Shown piece after piece: positions 21,701 to 29,917 of a stretch of 35,180 bases of DNA. How positions within the stretch are numbered: position 1 is the first letter of the stretch; every line of letters begins with the position of its first letter. Made by a program: the position numbers and the translations under genes. Origin of the DNA: an uncultured Peptococcaceae bacterium (GTDB lineage: Bacteria > Bacillota > Peptococcia > Peptococcales > Peptococcaceae); assembly GCA_947254645.1 (NCBI GenBank), contig CAMYDW010000016.1, positions 1 to 35,180 on the forward strand, written 5' to 3'. The notes beneath the pieces are model-generated. The model saw nothing but the letters and a program-made list of their open reading frames with translations, had not been told where the DNA came from and made no database searches.

Positions 21701-22018
21701 ATGGAAAAAATCAATGCAGATACATTTGAAGAAATCGTTTATGATGATGCAGAAGCTTGCTTAGTATTATTCTCTAGAAAAAGCTGCCACGTTTGCCAAA
21801 AAGTACATCCAAAACTTCATGAAATTGAAGAAGATTACGCTGGCAAATTCGGTTTCTACACTGTAGACGTTGAAGAAGAAAGAGAATTGTTCCAACGCTT
21901 CTCTTTGAAAGGTGTTCCACAAGTATTGTTTTTTGACGATGGTGAATTTGTTGGCAAAATGGCTGGCGAAAAAGAAATCGAAGAATACGAAGAAAAAATC
22001 GAATCCATCATTGGCTAA
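21701..22018 (+). CDS. Thioredoxin-like protein with a CHVC active site
   Basis: A 105-residue single-domain thioredoxin fold for dithiol/disulfide exchange in the cytoplasm. The redox centre is C29-H-V-C32, preceded by LVLFSRKS, and the cis-proline turn GVPQVLFF is conserved. The CHVC sequence differs from the CGPC of standard thioredoxin, which probably changes the redox potential. The C-terminal helix is strongly acidic and lysine-rich. ATG 21701 follows AGGAG at 11 nt; an in-frame TTG at 21695 (5 nt) is an alternative. No thioredoxin reductase is adjacent. Confidence 0.9.
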   Translation: MEKINADTFEEIVYDDAEACLVLFSRKSCHVCQKVHPKLHEIEEDYAGKFGFYTVDVEEERELFQRFSLKGVPQVLFFDDGEFVGKMAGEKEIEEYEEKIESIIG

Positions 22019-22033
22019 TGACGGATGTTGGAG

Positions 22034-22063
22034 GAGTCGTGCAAAAGGCACGGCTCTTTTTTT
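22034..22063 (+). terminator. Terminator after the thioredoxin-like gene
   Basis: GAGTCGTGC/GCACGGCTC (9 bp with one G-T pair) and seven T; it ends 7 bases before the BirA operator. Confidence 0.85.
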
Positions 22064-22069
22064 ATGCTA

Positions 22070-22103
22070 ATTGTAAACCTATAAAATAAATTTGGTTTAC
22101 AAT
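22070..22103. promoter_or_regulatory. BirA biotin-repressor operator
   Basis: ATTGTAAACC (22070-22079) and GGTTTACAAT (22094-22103) are perfect 10-bp arms with a 14-base spacer. This matches the known BirA operator form (TTGTNAACC-N14/15-GGTTNACAA). The right arm overlaps the -35 box of the bio promoter, so biotin-loaded BirA should block transcription of bioYBDA. Confidence 0.93.
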
Positions 22104-22124
22104 AGAGGGTTTTCCTTTTATAAT
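22096..22124 (+). promoter_or_regulatory. Promoter of the bioYBDA operon
   Basis: TTTACA (22096-22101), 17-base spacer, perfect TATAAT (22119-22124). The start would be near 22131, leaving a short leader with the ribosome-binding site AAAAGGGGGA. Confidence 0.85.
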
Positions 22125-22151
22125 AAAGCAACAATGAAAAGGGGGATATTC

Positions 22152-22700
22152 ATGAAAAGATTGACTGTTCGAGAATTGGTGCTTTGTTCACTGTTTACTG
22201 CATTGGTAGCTGTAGGGGCATTTTTGCGTATTCCAGTACCCTTGATTCCATTTACCCTGCAACTATTTTTCACCACCATGGCAGGCTTTGTGCTGGGGCC
22301 AAGACTTGGGGCACTGAGTGTTGGCTTATATGTGGCCTTGGGGCTTTTAGGGGTACCAATTTTTACCGAGGGCGGTGGGTTTGGCTATGTGCTTAAACCA
22401 AGCTTTGGCTATTTGATTGGCTTTATTGTGACGGCTTATGTGGTTGGTAAGATGAGCGAAAAGAATCCTACCTCTTTGAAACATCTCATTATTGCTGCCT
22501 TATCAGGGATGATGGTGACTTATGCCTTTGGGGTGGTCTATTGCTACTTTGTGACCAATGTTGTTTTAGGCATTCATATGACGGCATGGATTGTTTTCTT
22601 GCATGGCTTTTTATTGGTAGTGCCAAGCGATATTATTTTATCTATTTTGGCGGCGATTGTGGCAAAGCGTTTACAGCGTGCGATGCTGTGGATGAAATAG
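22152..22700 (+). CDS. bioY: Biotin transporter BioY (ECF S component)
   Basis: A 182-residue membrane protein, the biotin-binding subunit of an energy-coupling-factor transporter. Family marks are the start LTVRELVLCSLFTALVAVGA, LRIPVPLIPFTLQ, TMAGFVLGPRLGALSVGLY, LGLLGVPIFTEGGGFGYV and KPSFGYLIGFI. About six membrane segments are visible. ATG 22152 is 7 nt behind GGGGG; upstream in-frame starts would sit inside the promoter. The ECF ATPases and EcfT are not in the window and are presumably shared. It leads the biotin operon, directly behind the BirA operator. Confidence 0.95.
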   Translation: MKRLTVRELVLCSLFTALVAVGAFLRIPVPLIPFTLQLFFTTMAGFVLGPRLGALSVGLYVALGLLGVPIFTEGGGFGYVLKPSFGYLIGFIVTAYVVGKMSEKNPTSLKHLIIAALSGMMVTYAFGVVYCYFVTNVVLGIHMTAWIVFLHGFLLVVPSDIILSILAAIVAKRLQRAMLWMK

Positions 22701-22703
22701 GAG

Positions 22704-23675
22704 ATGATGAAGGTGTTAGAGGCATTAGAAGAGAAGGTATTGGCAGGAGGCGCAGTGACCAAGGAGGAAGCCTTGTGGCTGTATGAAAAGGCCGAGGAAG
22801 GGGCGTTGGCAGCAAGTGCAGAACGGATTCGTGCACATTTTTGCGGCAATGGCTTTGACCTTTGTACGATTATCAACGGTAAAAGTGGACGATGCAGCGA
22901 AAACTGTGCCTTTTGTGCCCAATCGAGCCATTATCATACAGGCGCCGAAACCTATCCATTAATGGATACTGCCAGTATTTTAAAAGAAGCGAAATACAAT
23001 GAGGCACGAGGGGTGCGCCGCTTTGCCATTGTGACCTCTGGACGTGCCCTATCTGATGAAGATGTCAAGGAATTGTGTGACACGGTGCGTGTGCTGAAAG
23101 CAGAAACCACCCTGTCGATTTGTGTTTCTGGTGGATTACTCGGAGAAGAAGCCTTTAGAGCTTTAAAAGCGGCAGGGGTGACACGCATTCACAACAATCT
23201 TGAGGCCTCTGAAGGCTATTTCAAAAATGTTTGCACTACCCATACCTTTCAAGACAAGGTGCGCACCATTCGTGACGCCCAAAAGGTCGGCTTGGAGGTT
23301 TGTAGCGGTGGCATTTTTGGATTGGGGGAAGGCATTGAAGACCGCATCGATATGGCCTTTTCCTTGCGTGACCTTGGGGTAGACAGTGTGCCCCTCAATA
23401 TGCTCAATCCGATTCCAGGCACTCCCTTTGAAGGCGTACAGGTGCTTGATGCAGCAACCATGAAACGCTTGGTGGCCGTTTATCGCTTTATTCTGCCCAA
23501 AACGCCGATTCGTTTGGCTGGGGGCAGAGGTTTGTTGGTGGACAATGGCCGAGGCTGTTTTGAAAGTGGGGCCAATGCCCTTATCACTGGGGATATGTTG
23601 ACAACCACAGGCACGACCATTGAAACAGACAGAAAGACCATTGATGACTTGGGATTTGAGGTGACCTTACTATGA
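22704..23675 (+). CDS. bioB: Biotin synthase
   Basis: Radical-SAM enzyme that inserts sulfur into dethiobiotin. The 323-residue protein has the SAM-cluster cysteines C64-xxx-C68-xx-C71 (CSENCAFC) followed by QSSHYHTGAETYPL, and the later segments NNLEASEGYFKNVCTTHTF, CSGGIFGLGE and PLNMLNPIPGTPFEG that are diagnostic for BioB. The N-terminal ~25 residues are lineage-specific. The start is ATG 22704 or 22707, just after AGGAG overlapping the bioY stop. Its 3' end overlaps bioD by 4 bases, so the two are translationally coupled. Confidence 0.97.
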   Translation: MMKVLEALEEKVLAGGAVTKEEALWLYEKAEEGALAASAERIRAHFCGNGFDLCTIINGKSGRCSENCAFCAQSSHYHTGAETYPLMDTASILKEAKYNEARGVRRFAIVTSGRALSDEDVKELCDTVRVLKAETTLSICVSGGLLGEEAFRALKAAGVTRIHNNLEASEGYFKNVCTTHTFQDKVRTIRDAQKVGLEVCSGGIFGLGEGIEDRIDMAFSLRDLGVDSVPLNMLNPIPGTPFEGVQVLDAATMKRLVAVYRFILPKTPIRLAGGRGLLVDNGRGCFESGANALITGDMLTTTGTTIETDRKTIDDLGFEVTLL

Positions 23676-24343
23676 GTTCGGTTTTTATTACAGGGACTGG
23701 TACGGATGTAGGCAAAACCTATGTGACTGCGTGTGTTATAAAGGCCATGCGTGAAAAAGGCATCCAAGCAGGATATTACAAGGCGGCGGTGTCTGGGGCA
23801 GCAAGTATTGCAGAAAGTGATGCAGGCTTTGTGAAACACTTTTGCAATCTCCCTCAGGAGGATGAAAGCCTTTTAAGCTATCTCTATGAAACCCCTGTGT
23901 CGCCACATCTTATTGCAGAAAAAGAGCAGCGTCCTGTTTCCCTCGATGTGGTGAAGAGGGATTTTCTAAAAGTGGCAGCGCAACACGAGGTGATGGTCAT
24001 GGAAGGCAGTGGTGGGATTCTCTGCCCGTTGACACGTCATGCCGATGGCCGTCTGTTGATGCTAGAAGAGGTGATTCAAGCCCTTGCATTGCCCTGCTTG
24101 GTGGTGGCAGACGCAGGCCTTGGCACCATCAATGCGACGGTACTGACCATTGAGCATCTTCAAAGGGTGCAGATTCCAATCGTGGGTGTGATTCTGAATC
24201 ATTATGAGGATACTTGGATGCACAGGGACAATTGGCAGGTCATCGAAGCCCTTTCTGGGGTGCCTGTGGTAGCAACGGTGGCCACAAATGGTGCCTTGCA
24301 GGTTTATCGTGACTTTTTAGGATTGGAGGTCGACCATGACTAA
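23672..24343 (+). CDS. bioD: Dethiobiotin synthetase
   Basis: ATP-dependent carboxylation and ring closure of DAPA to dethiobiotin. The 223-residue protein begins SSVFITGTGTDVGKTYVT, with the P-loop at residues 8-16, and has the EGSGGILCPL motif of the family and the nucleotide-binding VGVILNHYED near the C terminus. It overlaps bioB by 4 bases and bioA by 8 bases. All three form one tightly packed unit behind the BirA-controlled promoter. Confidence 0.96.
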   Translation: MSSVFITGTGTDVGKTYVTACVIKAMREKGIQAGYYKAAVSGAASIAESDAGFVKHFCNLPQEDESLLSYLYETPVSPHLIAEKEQRPVSLDVVKRDFLKVAAQHEVMVMEGSGGILCPLTRHADGRLLMLEEVIQALALPCLVVADAGLGTINATVLTIEHLQRVQIPIVGVILNHYEDTWMHRDNWQVIEALSGVPVVATVATNGALQVYRDFLGLEVDHD

Positions 24344-25685
24344 AGACGCATCTTTGGCAGCACGTGATTTGGCGCATATTTGGCATCCTTGCTCACAAAT
24401 GAAGGACTATGAAACCTTGCCGCCCATCATCATTGACCATGGCAAAGGGGTTTTTCTTTATGACAAAGAGGGCAAAGACTATATTGATGTGGTGAGCTCT
24501 TGGTGGTGCAATTTATTAGGGCATTGTCACCCCACCATCAATGCTTCTATCAAAAATCAGTTGGACCGCTTAGAGCATGTTATTTTTGCGAATTTTTCCC
24601 ATGAGCCTGCCATCGCACTTTGTGAAAGATTGTTAGAGATTTTGCCAAAGGGGTTGAGTCGTTTTAATTTCTCAGACAACGGCTCTGCCGCAGTGGAGTG
24701 TGCCTTGAAGATGGCTTTTCAATACCAACAACAAACAGGCGCCCCTGAACGCACACGCTTCATGTGTTTGAGTGAGGGGTACCATGGGGAAACCATTGGT
24801 GCACTTTCTGTAGGTGCATTGGATTTGTATGCAAAGATTTACGAGCCAATGCTCATGGATACCTTACATATTCCAGCCCCAGATTGCTATCGCTGTCCCT
24901 ATGGATTGCATCGAGACAGCTGCCAAGGCGAATGTATTGTGGCCGCCGAAAAGAAATTTGAAGCCTATGGGGCAGAAACGTGTGCGCTGATTATTGAGCC
25001 TTTGCTACAGGGAAGTGCAGGGATGCGTATGTATCCGCCAATTTATCTCAAGAAATTGCGCAAGTTGTGTGATCGCTACGGGGTGCTTCTCATCGCTGAT
25101 GAAATTGCTACAGGCTTTGGACGCACTGGCAAATGGTTTGCCTGTGATCACGCAGAGATTTCTCCAGATATCATCTGCCTTTCTAAAGGGCTCACAGGTG
25201 GCTATATGCCAATGGCCATCACTGTTACCACAGAGGCGATTTATCAGGCGTTTTATAGCGATTACAATGAGGGCAAGGCCTTTATGCATAGCCACACCTA
25301 TAGTGGCAACCCTCTTGGCTGTAGTGCGGCGCTAGGGGTTCAGCAGGTGCTTCAAGAGGAGCACATTCTCGAAAAAGCCCAAGCCCGTGCACCGTATTTG
25401 CATAAAGGGCTATTGGAAGCTTTTGGCGCGCATCCAAATGTGGGAGAAATTCGCCAGTTGGGACTGATCAATGCTGTGGAGCTGGTGGCAGATAAGAAAA
25501 CAAAGCGTGCCTTTGACCCTAAAAAGCGCACTGGCTATGTGATTTATAAGGAAGCCCTCAAGGAAGGCTTGCTGCTTCGTCCCTTGGGAGATGTCCTCTA
25601 TTTTAATCCGCCTCTCGTGATCACAGAGGAAGAAATGGATTTGGCTATTTTGAGAATGAAAAGAGCGTTTTACAAGGTTCTTTAG
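24336..25685 (+). CDS. bioA: Adenosylmethionine-8-amino-7-oxononanoate aminotransferase
   Basis: PLP enzyme that converts KAPA to DAPA with S-adenosylmethionine as amino donor. The 449-residue protein starts HIWHPCSQMKDYETLPP, typical of BioA, and has SWWCNLLGHCHP, NFSDNGSAAVECALKMAFQY, YHGETIGALS, the PLP-binding aspartate in LLIADEIATGFGRTG and the Schiff-base lysine K284 in CLSKGLTGGYMP. The operon has bioA, bioD and bioB but no bioF, bioC, bioH or bioW; KAPA must come from genes elsewhere or from uptake. A terminator follows. Confidence 0.97.
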   Translation: MTKDASLAARDLAHIWHPCSQMKDYETLPPIIIDHGKGVFLYDKEGKDYIDVVSSWWCNLLGHCHPTINASIKNQLDRLEHVIFANFSHEPAIALCERLLEILPKGLSRFNFSDNGSAAVECALKMAFQYQQQTGAPERTRFMCLSEGYHGETIGALSVGALDLYAKIYEPMLMDTLHIPAPDCYRCPYGLHRDSCQGECIVAAEKKFEAYGAETCALIIEPLLQGSAGMRMYPPIYLKKLRKLCDRYGVLLIADEIATGFGRTGKWFACDHAEISPDIICLSKGLTGGYMPMAITVTTEAIYQAFYSDYNEGKAFMHSHTYSGNPLGCSAALGVQQVLQEEHILEKAQARAPYLHKGLLEAFGAHPNVGEIRQLGLINAVELVADKKTKRAFDPKKRTGYVIYKEALKEGLLLRPLGDVLYFNPPLVITEEEMDLAILRMKRAFYKVL

Positions 25686-25693
25686 GTATGATA

Positions 25694-25731
25694 AGATGGT
25701 GCTTGAAAGTCTGTTCAAGCACCATCTTTTT
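25694..25731 (+). terminator. Terminator of the biotin operon
   Basis: Perfect 14-bp stem (25694-25707 with 25714-25727), loop AGTCTG, followed by TTTT after the final stem T. Confidence 0.9.
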
Positions 25732-25809
25732 ATGCAGGCAATTTTTTAAATAGACTCTTTTTAGTGTATATTTTTAATATAAAGTAACATGAAAGAAAGA
25801 GGGACAAAA

Positions 25810-26568
25810 ATGAAATTTATTTCTTGGAATGTCAATGGTCTACGCGCGCTGATGGGCAAAGGCTTTCTTGACATTTTTGATACATTTGATGCAGATATTG
25901 TGGCGCTACAGGAAACAAAGCTTCAGCCACACCAAATTGAGCTAGAGATTCCAGGCTATACCATTCATTTCAACAGTGCAGAAAAGAAAGGGTATTCTGG
26001 TACCGCTATTTTTACACGTGTAAAGCCATTGGCCATTATTGATGGCATTGGCATTCCTGAAATGGACAACGAGGGGCGTGTGATTACCTTAGATATGGGC
26101 AGTTACTATTTTGTGACCACCTATACCCCAAATGCCAAAAGCGAATTGGCACGTTTGGACTATCGCATGGAATGGGACGATGCATGGCGAGACTATCTTT
26201 CTCGTTTAAAGAAAGAAAAGCCTGTGATTGCTTGTGGGGACCTCAATGTCGCCCACACAGAAATCGACTTAAAAAATCCAAAAACCAACCGACGCAATGC
26301 CGGCTTTACCGATGAAGAGCGTGGAAAATTTACGGAGCTTTTGAATGCAGGCTTCATTGATACCTGGCGTCATCAGCACCCTGGTGTAGAGCAGGTGTAT
26401 TCTTGGTGGAGCTACCGTTTTAAAGCCCGTGAAAAGAACGCTGGGTGGCGGATTGATTATTTCGTTGTCAGTGACGATTTAGAAGATAAGATTGTTTCAA
26501 CAGATATCCATACTGATATTTTTGGCTCTGACCACTGTCCAGTAGAATTGGTGGTAGAAGGCCTTTAA
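25810..26568 (+). CDS. Exodeoxyribonuclease III / AP endonuclease
   Basis: A 252-residue exodeoxyribonuclease III (ExoA/XthA family), which cuts DNA at abasic sites in base-excision repair. Catalytic segments in order: FISWNVNGLRA, DIVALQETKL, FTRVKP, TYTPNA, CGDLNVAH and FGSDHCPVEL at the end, plus WRIDYFVVS. The ATG at 25810 follows GAGGGA; an in-frame ATG at 25789 would add seven residues before the conserved start. It is 26 bases from cysE, so exoA-cysE-cysS are probably one transcript. Confidence 0.96.
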   Translation: MKFISWNVNGLRALMGKGFLDIFDTFDADIVALQETKLQPHQIELEIPGYTIHFNSAEKKGYSGTAIFTRVKPLAIIDGIGIPEMDNEGRVITLDMGSYYFVTTYTPNAKSELARLDYRMEWDDAWRDYLSRLKKEKPVIACGDLNVAHTEIDLKNPKTNRRNAGFTDEERGKFTELLNAGFIDTWRHQHPGVEQVYSWWSYRFKAREKNAGWRIDYFVVSDDLEDKIVSTDIHTDIFGSDHCPVELVVEGL

Positions 26569-26594
26569 AATAAAGACGAAAGAAGAGGGCGTAG

Positions 26595-27254
26595 ATGTTA
26601 ATGAATCGTTTGAAACGTGATATTGAAGTTGTTTTTGAACGTGACCCTGCCGCAAACTCCATTTTGGAAATTGTGCTAAATTATCCAGGGTTGCATGCCA
26701 TTTGGGCACATCGTTTGACACACCGTCTTTATCGATGTCATCTCAAAGTCTTAGCACGTTTTCTTTCCCAAGTGGCACGCTTCTTTACCCAAGTAGAAAT
26801 TCATCCAGGGGCCACCATTGGTGAAGGGCTATTCATTGACCATGGCTGCGGTATTGTCATTGGTGAAACCGCCATTATCGGCGATAACGTCACCCTTTAT
26901 CAAGGAGTCACCCTTGGGGGAACAGGCAAAGAAAGCGGCAAACGCCACCCAACCATTGGCAATCACGTGATGATTTCAAGTGGCGCCAAGGTGCTAGGCA
27001 ATATCAATATTGGCGACCATGTAAAAATTGGCGCAGGCTCTGTGGTGCTCAATGATGTGCCAGCAAATTGTACCGTTGTTGGTATTCCTGGGAAAGTGGT
27101 GGTGCAGGATGGGGTGCGTGTGCGTCAAGATGCCCATCATGTGGATTTAGACCACAATGCCTTACCAGACCCTGTGGGAGATATGCTTGGTCAATTGAGC
27201 AAGCGTTTAGGGGCGATAGAGAAACAATTAAAAACATTGGAGGAAGAGCTGTGA
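26595..27254 (+). CDS. cysE: Serine O-acetyltransferase
   Basis: Makes O-acetylserine for cysteine synthesis. The 219-residue protein has the short helical N terminus (DIEVVFERDPAANSILEI, YPGLHAIWAHRLTHRL) and a left-handed hexapeptide-repeat domain (GATIGEGLFIDHGCGIVIGE, IIGDNVTLYQGVTLGGTG, VKIGAGSVVLNDVPAN) with the catalytic histidines (HG and KRHP). It overlaps cysS by 4 bases. I see no T-box or other cysteine-responsive leader upstream, since exoA lies directly before it. Confidence 0.96.
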   Translation: MLMNRLKRDIEVVFERDPAANSILEIVLNYPGLHAIWAHRLTHRLYRCHLKVLARFLSQVARFFTQVEIHPGATIGEGLFIDHGCGIVIGETAIIGDNVTLYQGVTLGGTGKESGKRHPTIGNHVMISSGAKVLGNINIGDHVKIGAGSVVLNDVPANCTVVGIPGKVVVQDGVRVRQDAHHVDLDHNALPDPVGDMLGQLSKRLGAIEKQLKTLEEEL

Positions 27255-28675
27255 GCCAAGTTGTTATTTATAATACACTCGAAAAAAAGAAGATGCCATT
27301 TGAACCTCTTGAACCAGGAAAGGTCAAGATGTATGCTTGTGGCCCAACGACCTACAATTACATCCATCTAGGAAATGCGCGTCCAATCGTGGTTTTTGAT
27401 ACAGTGCGCCGTTATTTTGAATACCTTGGCTTTGATGTCAATTATGTGTCCAACTTCACCGATGTGGATGATAAGATTATCAACCGTGCCAACGAAGAAG
27501 GAAAAGACCCTGTGGCATTGGCCGCTTATTACATTGATGCCTTTTTTGAGGATGTGCAGGCCCTCAATGTGTTGCCAGCAACCACCCATCCAAAGGTCAG
27601 CGAAAATATTCCAGAAATCATTGCCTTTGTGAAAGGGCTGATTGATAAAGGCTATGCGTATGCCCTTGATAATGGGGATGTCTATTATTCTGTGCGTAAA
27701 TTTAAAGACTACGGTAGACTCTCTGGTCGTGACATCAATGACTTGCTCAGTGGGGCCCGTGTTGAAGTTGATGATAAAAAACAAGATCCCCTCGATTTTG
27801 CATTGTGGAAAAGTGCAAAGCCAGGAGAACCATCATGGACTTCTCCATGGGGAGAAGGACGCCCTGGCTGGCATATTGAATGCTCTGCCATGAGTGAAAA
27901 ATATCTTGGTGAAACCTTTGATATTCACGGTGGTGGGCAAGACCTTATTTTCCCGCATCACGAAAATGAAATCGCACAAAGCTGTGCCCTTCATGGCACC
28001 GAAATGGCCCGCTACTGGATGCACAATGGTTTTATCACCATCAATCAAGAAAAAATGAGTAAATCCAAAGGCAATTTCTTTATGCTGCGTGATATTCTGG
28101 CACGTTTTGCCCCAGAAATTGTACGCTTCTATTTATTGAGCGTGCATTATCGCAGTCCATTGGATTTTGATGATGAAAAAATTGAAGCAGCAGGACGTGG
28201 CTTAGAGCGCTTGCAAAATGCCTATCAAGCAAGCCTAAAGGCTCTTGGCTTGGCTATTCAAGTTGCTGATGAAGAAACCACCGCTCTCAAAGCACAAGTG
28301 GTTGCGACCAAAGAAGGCTTTGAAGCAGCGATGAATGATGATTTCAATACAGCATTGGCCATTTCTACCCTTTTTGATTTGGCAAAGAGCATTAATGTCT
28401 ACTTGAAAAAAGAACAATTTGATGCCGTTGCCCTCAAAGAAGCGAATACCACCCTCCACACCTTGGCAGGGGTGCTCGGCTTGGTTTTAGAAGAAAAACG
28501 TCAAGAGGATAGTGGCTTGGTAGAAGCGTTGATGGATATCATTGTTGGCATTCGTACCAATGCACGTGCCAATAAGGATTTCAAAACCTCTGATGAGATT
28601 CGTGATGCCCTTGCACCATTAGGCATTGTCCTTGAAGACAGCAAGGCAGGCACCACCTGGAAATATGAAAAATAA
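27251..28675 (+). CDS. cysS: Cysteinyl-tRNA synthetase
   Basis: A 474-residue class I synthetase that charges tRNA-Cys. Visible are the zinc-ligand C30 in YACGPTTYNYIHLGNARP (HIGH-type motif H39-L-G-N42), the ERGGDP-like region replaced by DPLDFALWK, GRPGWHIECSAM, the zinc-site HHENEIAQ, and KMSKS at 268-272. The start is GTG 27251 (MSQVVIYNT) behind GGAGG, overlapping the cysE stop; the open frame continues upstream into cysE but that part is only a shadow. The cysE-cysS pairing is common in Bacillota and links cysteine supply to its use. Confidence 0.96.
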   Translation: MSQVVIYNTLEKKKMPFEPLEPGKVKMYACGPTTYNYIHLGNARPIVVFDTVRRYFEYLGFDVNYVSNFTDVDDKIINRANEEGKDPVALAAYYIDAFFEDVQALNVLPATTHPKVSENIPEIIAFVKGLIDKGYAYALDNGDVYYSVRKFKDYGRLSGRDINDLLSGARVEVDDKKQDPLDFALWKSAKPGEPSWTSPWGEGRPGWHIECSAMSEKYLGETFDIHGGGQDLIFPHHENEIAQSCALHGTEMARYWMHNGFITINQEKMSKSKGNFFMLRDILARFAPEIVRFYLLSVHYRSPLDFDDEKIEAAGRGLERLQNAYQASLKALGLAIQVADEETTALKAQVVATKEGFEAAMNDDFNTALAISTLFDLAKSINVYLKKEQFDAVALKEANTTLHTLAGVLGLVLEEKRQEDSGLVEALMDIIVGIRTNARANKDFKTSDEIRDALAPLGIVLEDSKAGTTWKYEK

Positions 28676-28793
28676 TCACTGATGAATGATGCGACATGTT
28701 TATCCTCCGAATGCCATGGGTATAATTTTTATAGCAACGCTAGAAACAAAAATAATATATAAAAACGACATTTAAAATTTGGAGGATTTAGAG

Positions 28794-29171
28794 ATGAAAC
28801 AATTAAAATTATTCCGTAATAAAGAAAACAAGAGCATTGTAGAAGTGGTTGTTGAAAACGAAGGCTTCAAGCTTTGTGATGACTATCAAGAATTAAAAGC
28901 AAACAGCACTGATGCTGCTGGTGAAAAACACGTTCCAGTTGTGGAAGTGGCTGGCAATACCGTGACTGTTAAAGTTGGCGAAGTTGCCCATCCAATGACT
29001 GAAGAACATTTGATTAACTTTATCATTCTTCATACTGAAAAAGGTTTCCAACGTGCAGACCTTACCGCTACTGATGCACCAGAAGCTGTATTTGAACTTG
29101 CTGATGGAGACAAAGCAATTGCAGCTTATGAATACTGCAACTTGCATGGCCTTTGGGTAAAAGAAGTTTAA
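28794..29171 (+). CDS. Superoxide reductase (desulfoferrodoxin family) lacking the N-terminal iron centre
   Basis: Reduces superoxide to peroxide without making oxygen. The 125-residue protein keeps all ligands of the catalytic Fe(His)4Cys centre: H46 in EKHVP, H66 in AHPM, H72, C115 and H118 in CNLHG, plus E44 and K45. The family's N-terminal desulforedoxin region is recognisable by alignment, but its four cysteines are reduced to one, C28, so no rubredoxin-like Fe centre can form. GGAGG lies 8 nt before ATG 28794. A TATAAT at 28721-28726 may be the -10 box. It converges on an Rrf2 gene; rubredoxin at 20355 is a likely electron donor. Confidence 0.93.
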   Translation: MKQLKLFRNKENKSIVEVVVENEGFKLCDDYQELKANSTDAAGEKHVPVVEVAGNTVTVKVGEVAHPMTEEHLINFIILHTEKGFQRADLTATDAPEAVFELADGDKAIAAYEYCNLHGLWVKEV

Positions 29172-29188
29172 TTTAGCAAATGATTAAT

Positions 29189-29222
29189 AAAAAAAGACGA
29201 CACCTTGGTGTCGTCTTTTTTA
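29189..29222. terminator. Bidirectional terminator between the SOR and Rrf2 genes
   Basis: GACGACAC/GTGTCGTC (29196-29203 with 29208-29215), loop CTTG, flanked by A-run and T-run, so it serves both convergent genes. Confidence 0.9.
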
Positions 29223-29654
29223 TTGTGCGATTTCTGCAAGTGAAGCCAAAGTCACAGATTGCAGGGTGTGATCAATATTTTGTTGAACAGCGTCAAAAAC
29301 ACGATGGACACTGCAGCAATTTGGATTGATGCGGTTGCATCCGCCATCTGGGGCTGTACAAGCGTTAAAGATAAAGTCATCATTCATCACATGAATAATA
29401 TCAAATAAAGTAATATTTTCTGGTGGCGTGGTCAAAACATATCCCCCACGTTTTCCTTGGAAGGAAACGATATAACCTGCTTCTTTTAGACGTGGTACAA
29501 TCTTTAGAAAATAGTTGTAGGGAATATGCATTTTTTCAGAGATGATTTTACCCGAACAACTATCATCAGGTGCAAAGAGGGGATTGGGGTCATAGTAATT
29601 TGATAAATAAAGCATGATACGTATAGCATAGTCTGTTGTGATGTTCAGAGACAC
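29220..29654 (-). CDS. Rrf2-family regulator with a probable iron-sulfur site
   Basis: A 144-residue winged-helix regulator of the Rrf2 group (IscR, NsrR, RirA relatives). The N terminus NITTDYAIRIMLYLS, the recognition region IPYNYFLKIVPRLKEAGYI and the wing GKRGGYVL are typical. Cysteines C99, C106, C113 and C114 are placed where family members bind a 2Fe-2S or 4Fe-4S cluster, so it may sense NO, peroxide or iron-sulfur status. I start it at GTG 29654, 8 nt behind GAGGAGG; longer in-frame starts have no such site. A perfect dyad lies upstream at 29739-29762. Its closeness to the superoxide reductase gene suggests an oxidative-stress role, as inference. Confidence 0.9.
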   Translation of the reverse strand: MSLNITTDYAIRIMLYLSNYYDPNPLFAPDDSCSGKIISEKMHIPYNYFLKIVPRLKEAGYIVSFQGKRGGYVLTTPPENITLFDIIHVMNDDFIFNACTAPDGGCNRINPNCCSVHRVFDAVQQNIDHTLQSVTLASLAEIAQ

Positions 29655-29738
29655 TTCTTTTTCCTCCTCCCAATTCATATAAGAGCATAAAAATATTTTG
29701 AAGACCATATAAATTTTCTTACGACTTATATTTCGTTA

Positions 29739-29762
29739 TTTTATCAAATTTTAGATAAAATT
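29739..29762. promoter_or_regulatory. Perfect dyad, probable Rrf2 operator
   Basis: ATTTTATC-N8-GATAAAAT, 85-108 bases upstream of the Rrf2 start and about 82 bases before the extended -10 of the divergent gene. Rrf2 regulators often bind such AT-rich dyads and control their own genes. Confidence 0.5.
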
Positions 29763-29840
29763 ACCACAGAAAATTAATGTGTCACTTTTTTTGAATTTAT
29801 AACAACATTCACTTATACCTATGGCGAGGGTCCCCTGCTG

Positions 29841-29849
29841 TGCTATAAT
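29841..29849 (+). promoter_or_regulatory. Extended -10 promoter of the DUF5693-csaB unit
   Basis: TGCTATAAT is a perfect TGn-extended -10 element with no recognisable -35. The start would be near 29856, a leader of about 60 nt. Confidence 0.6.
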
Positions 29850-29917
29850 AAAAAGGACACAGATTTTTGATTTCAATAAAAAACAATAGGCAGCTATTGA
29901 ATAAGGGAGTGTTTATT

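Noticed and set aside
26569..26594. Possible T-box upstream of cysE-cysS
   Set aside because: Only 26 bases separate exoA and cysE, and the leader before exoA has no T-box sequence or specifier stem.
27068..27250. Upstream extension of the cysS frame
   Set aside because: This part lies inside cysE in another frame, and its translation is unlike any cysteinyl-tRNA synthetase; the GTG at 27251 has a good ribosome-binding site and a family-typical N terminus.
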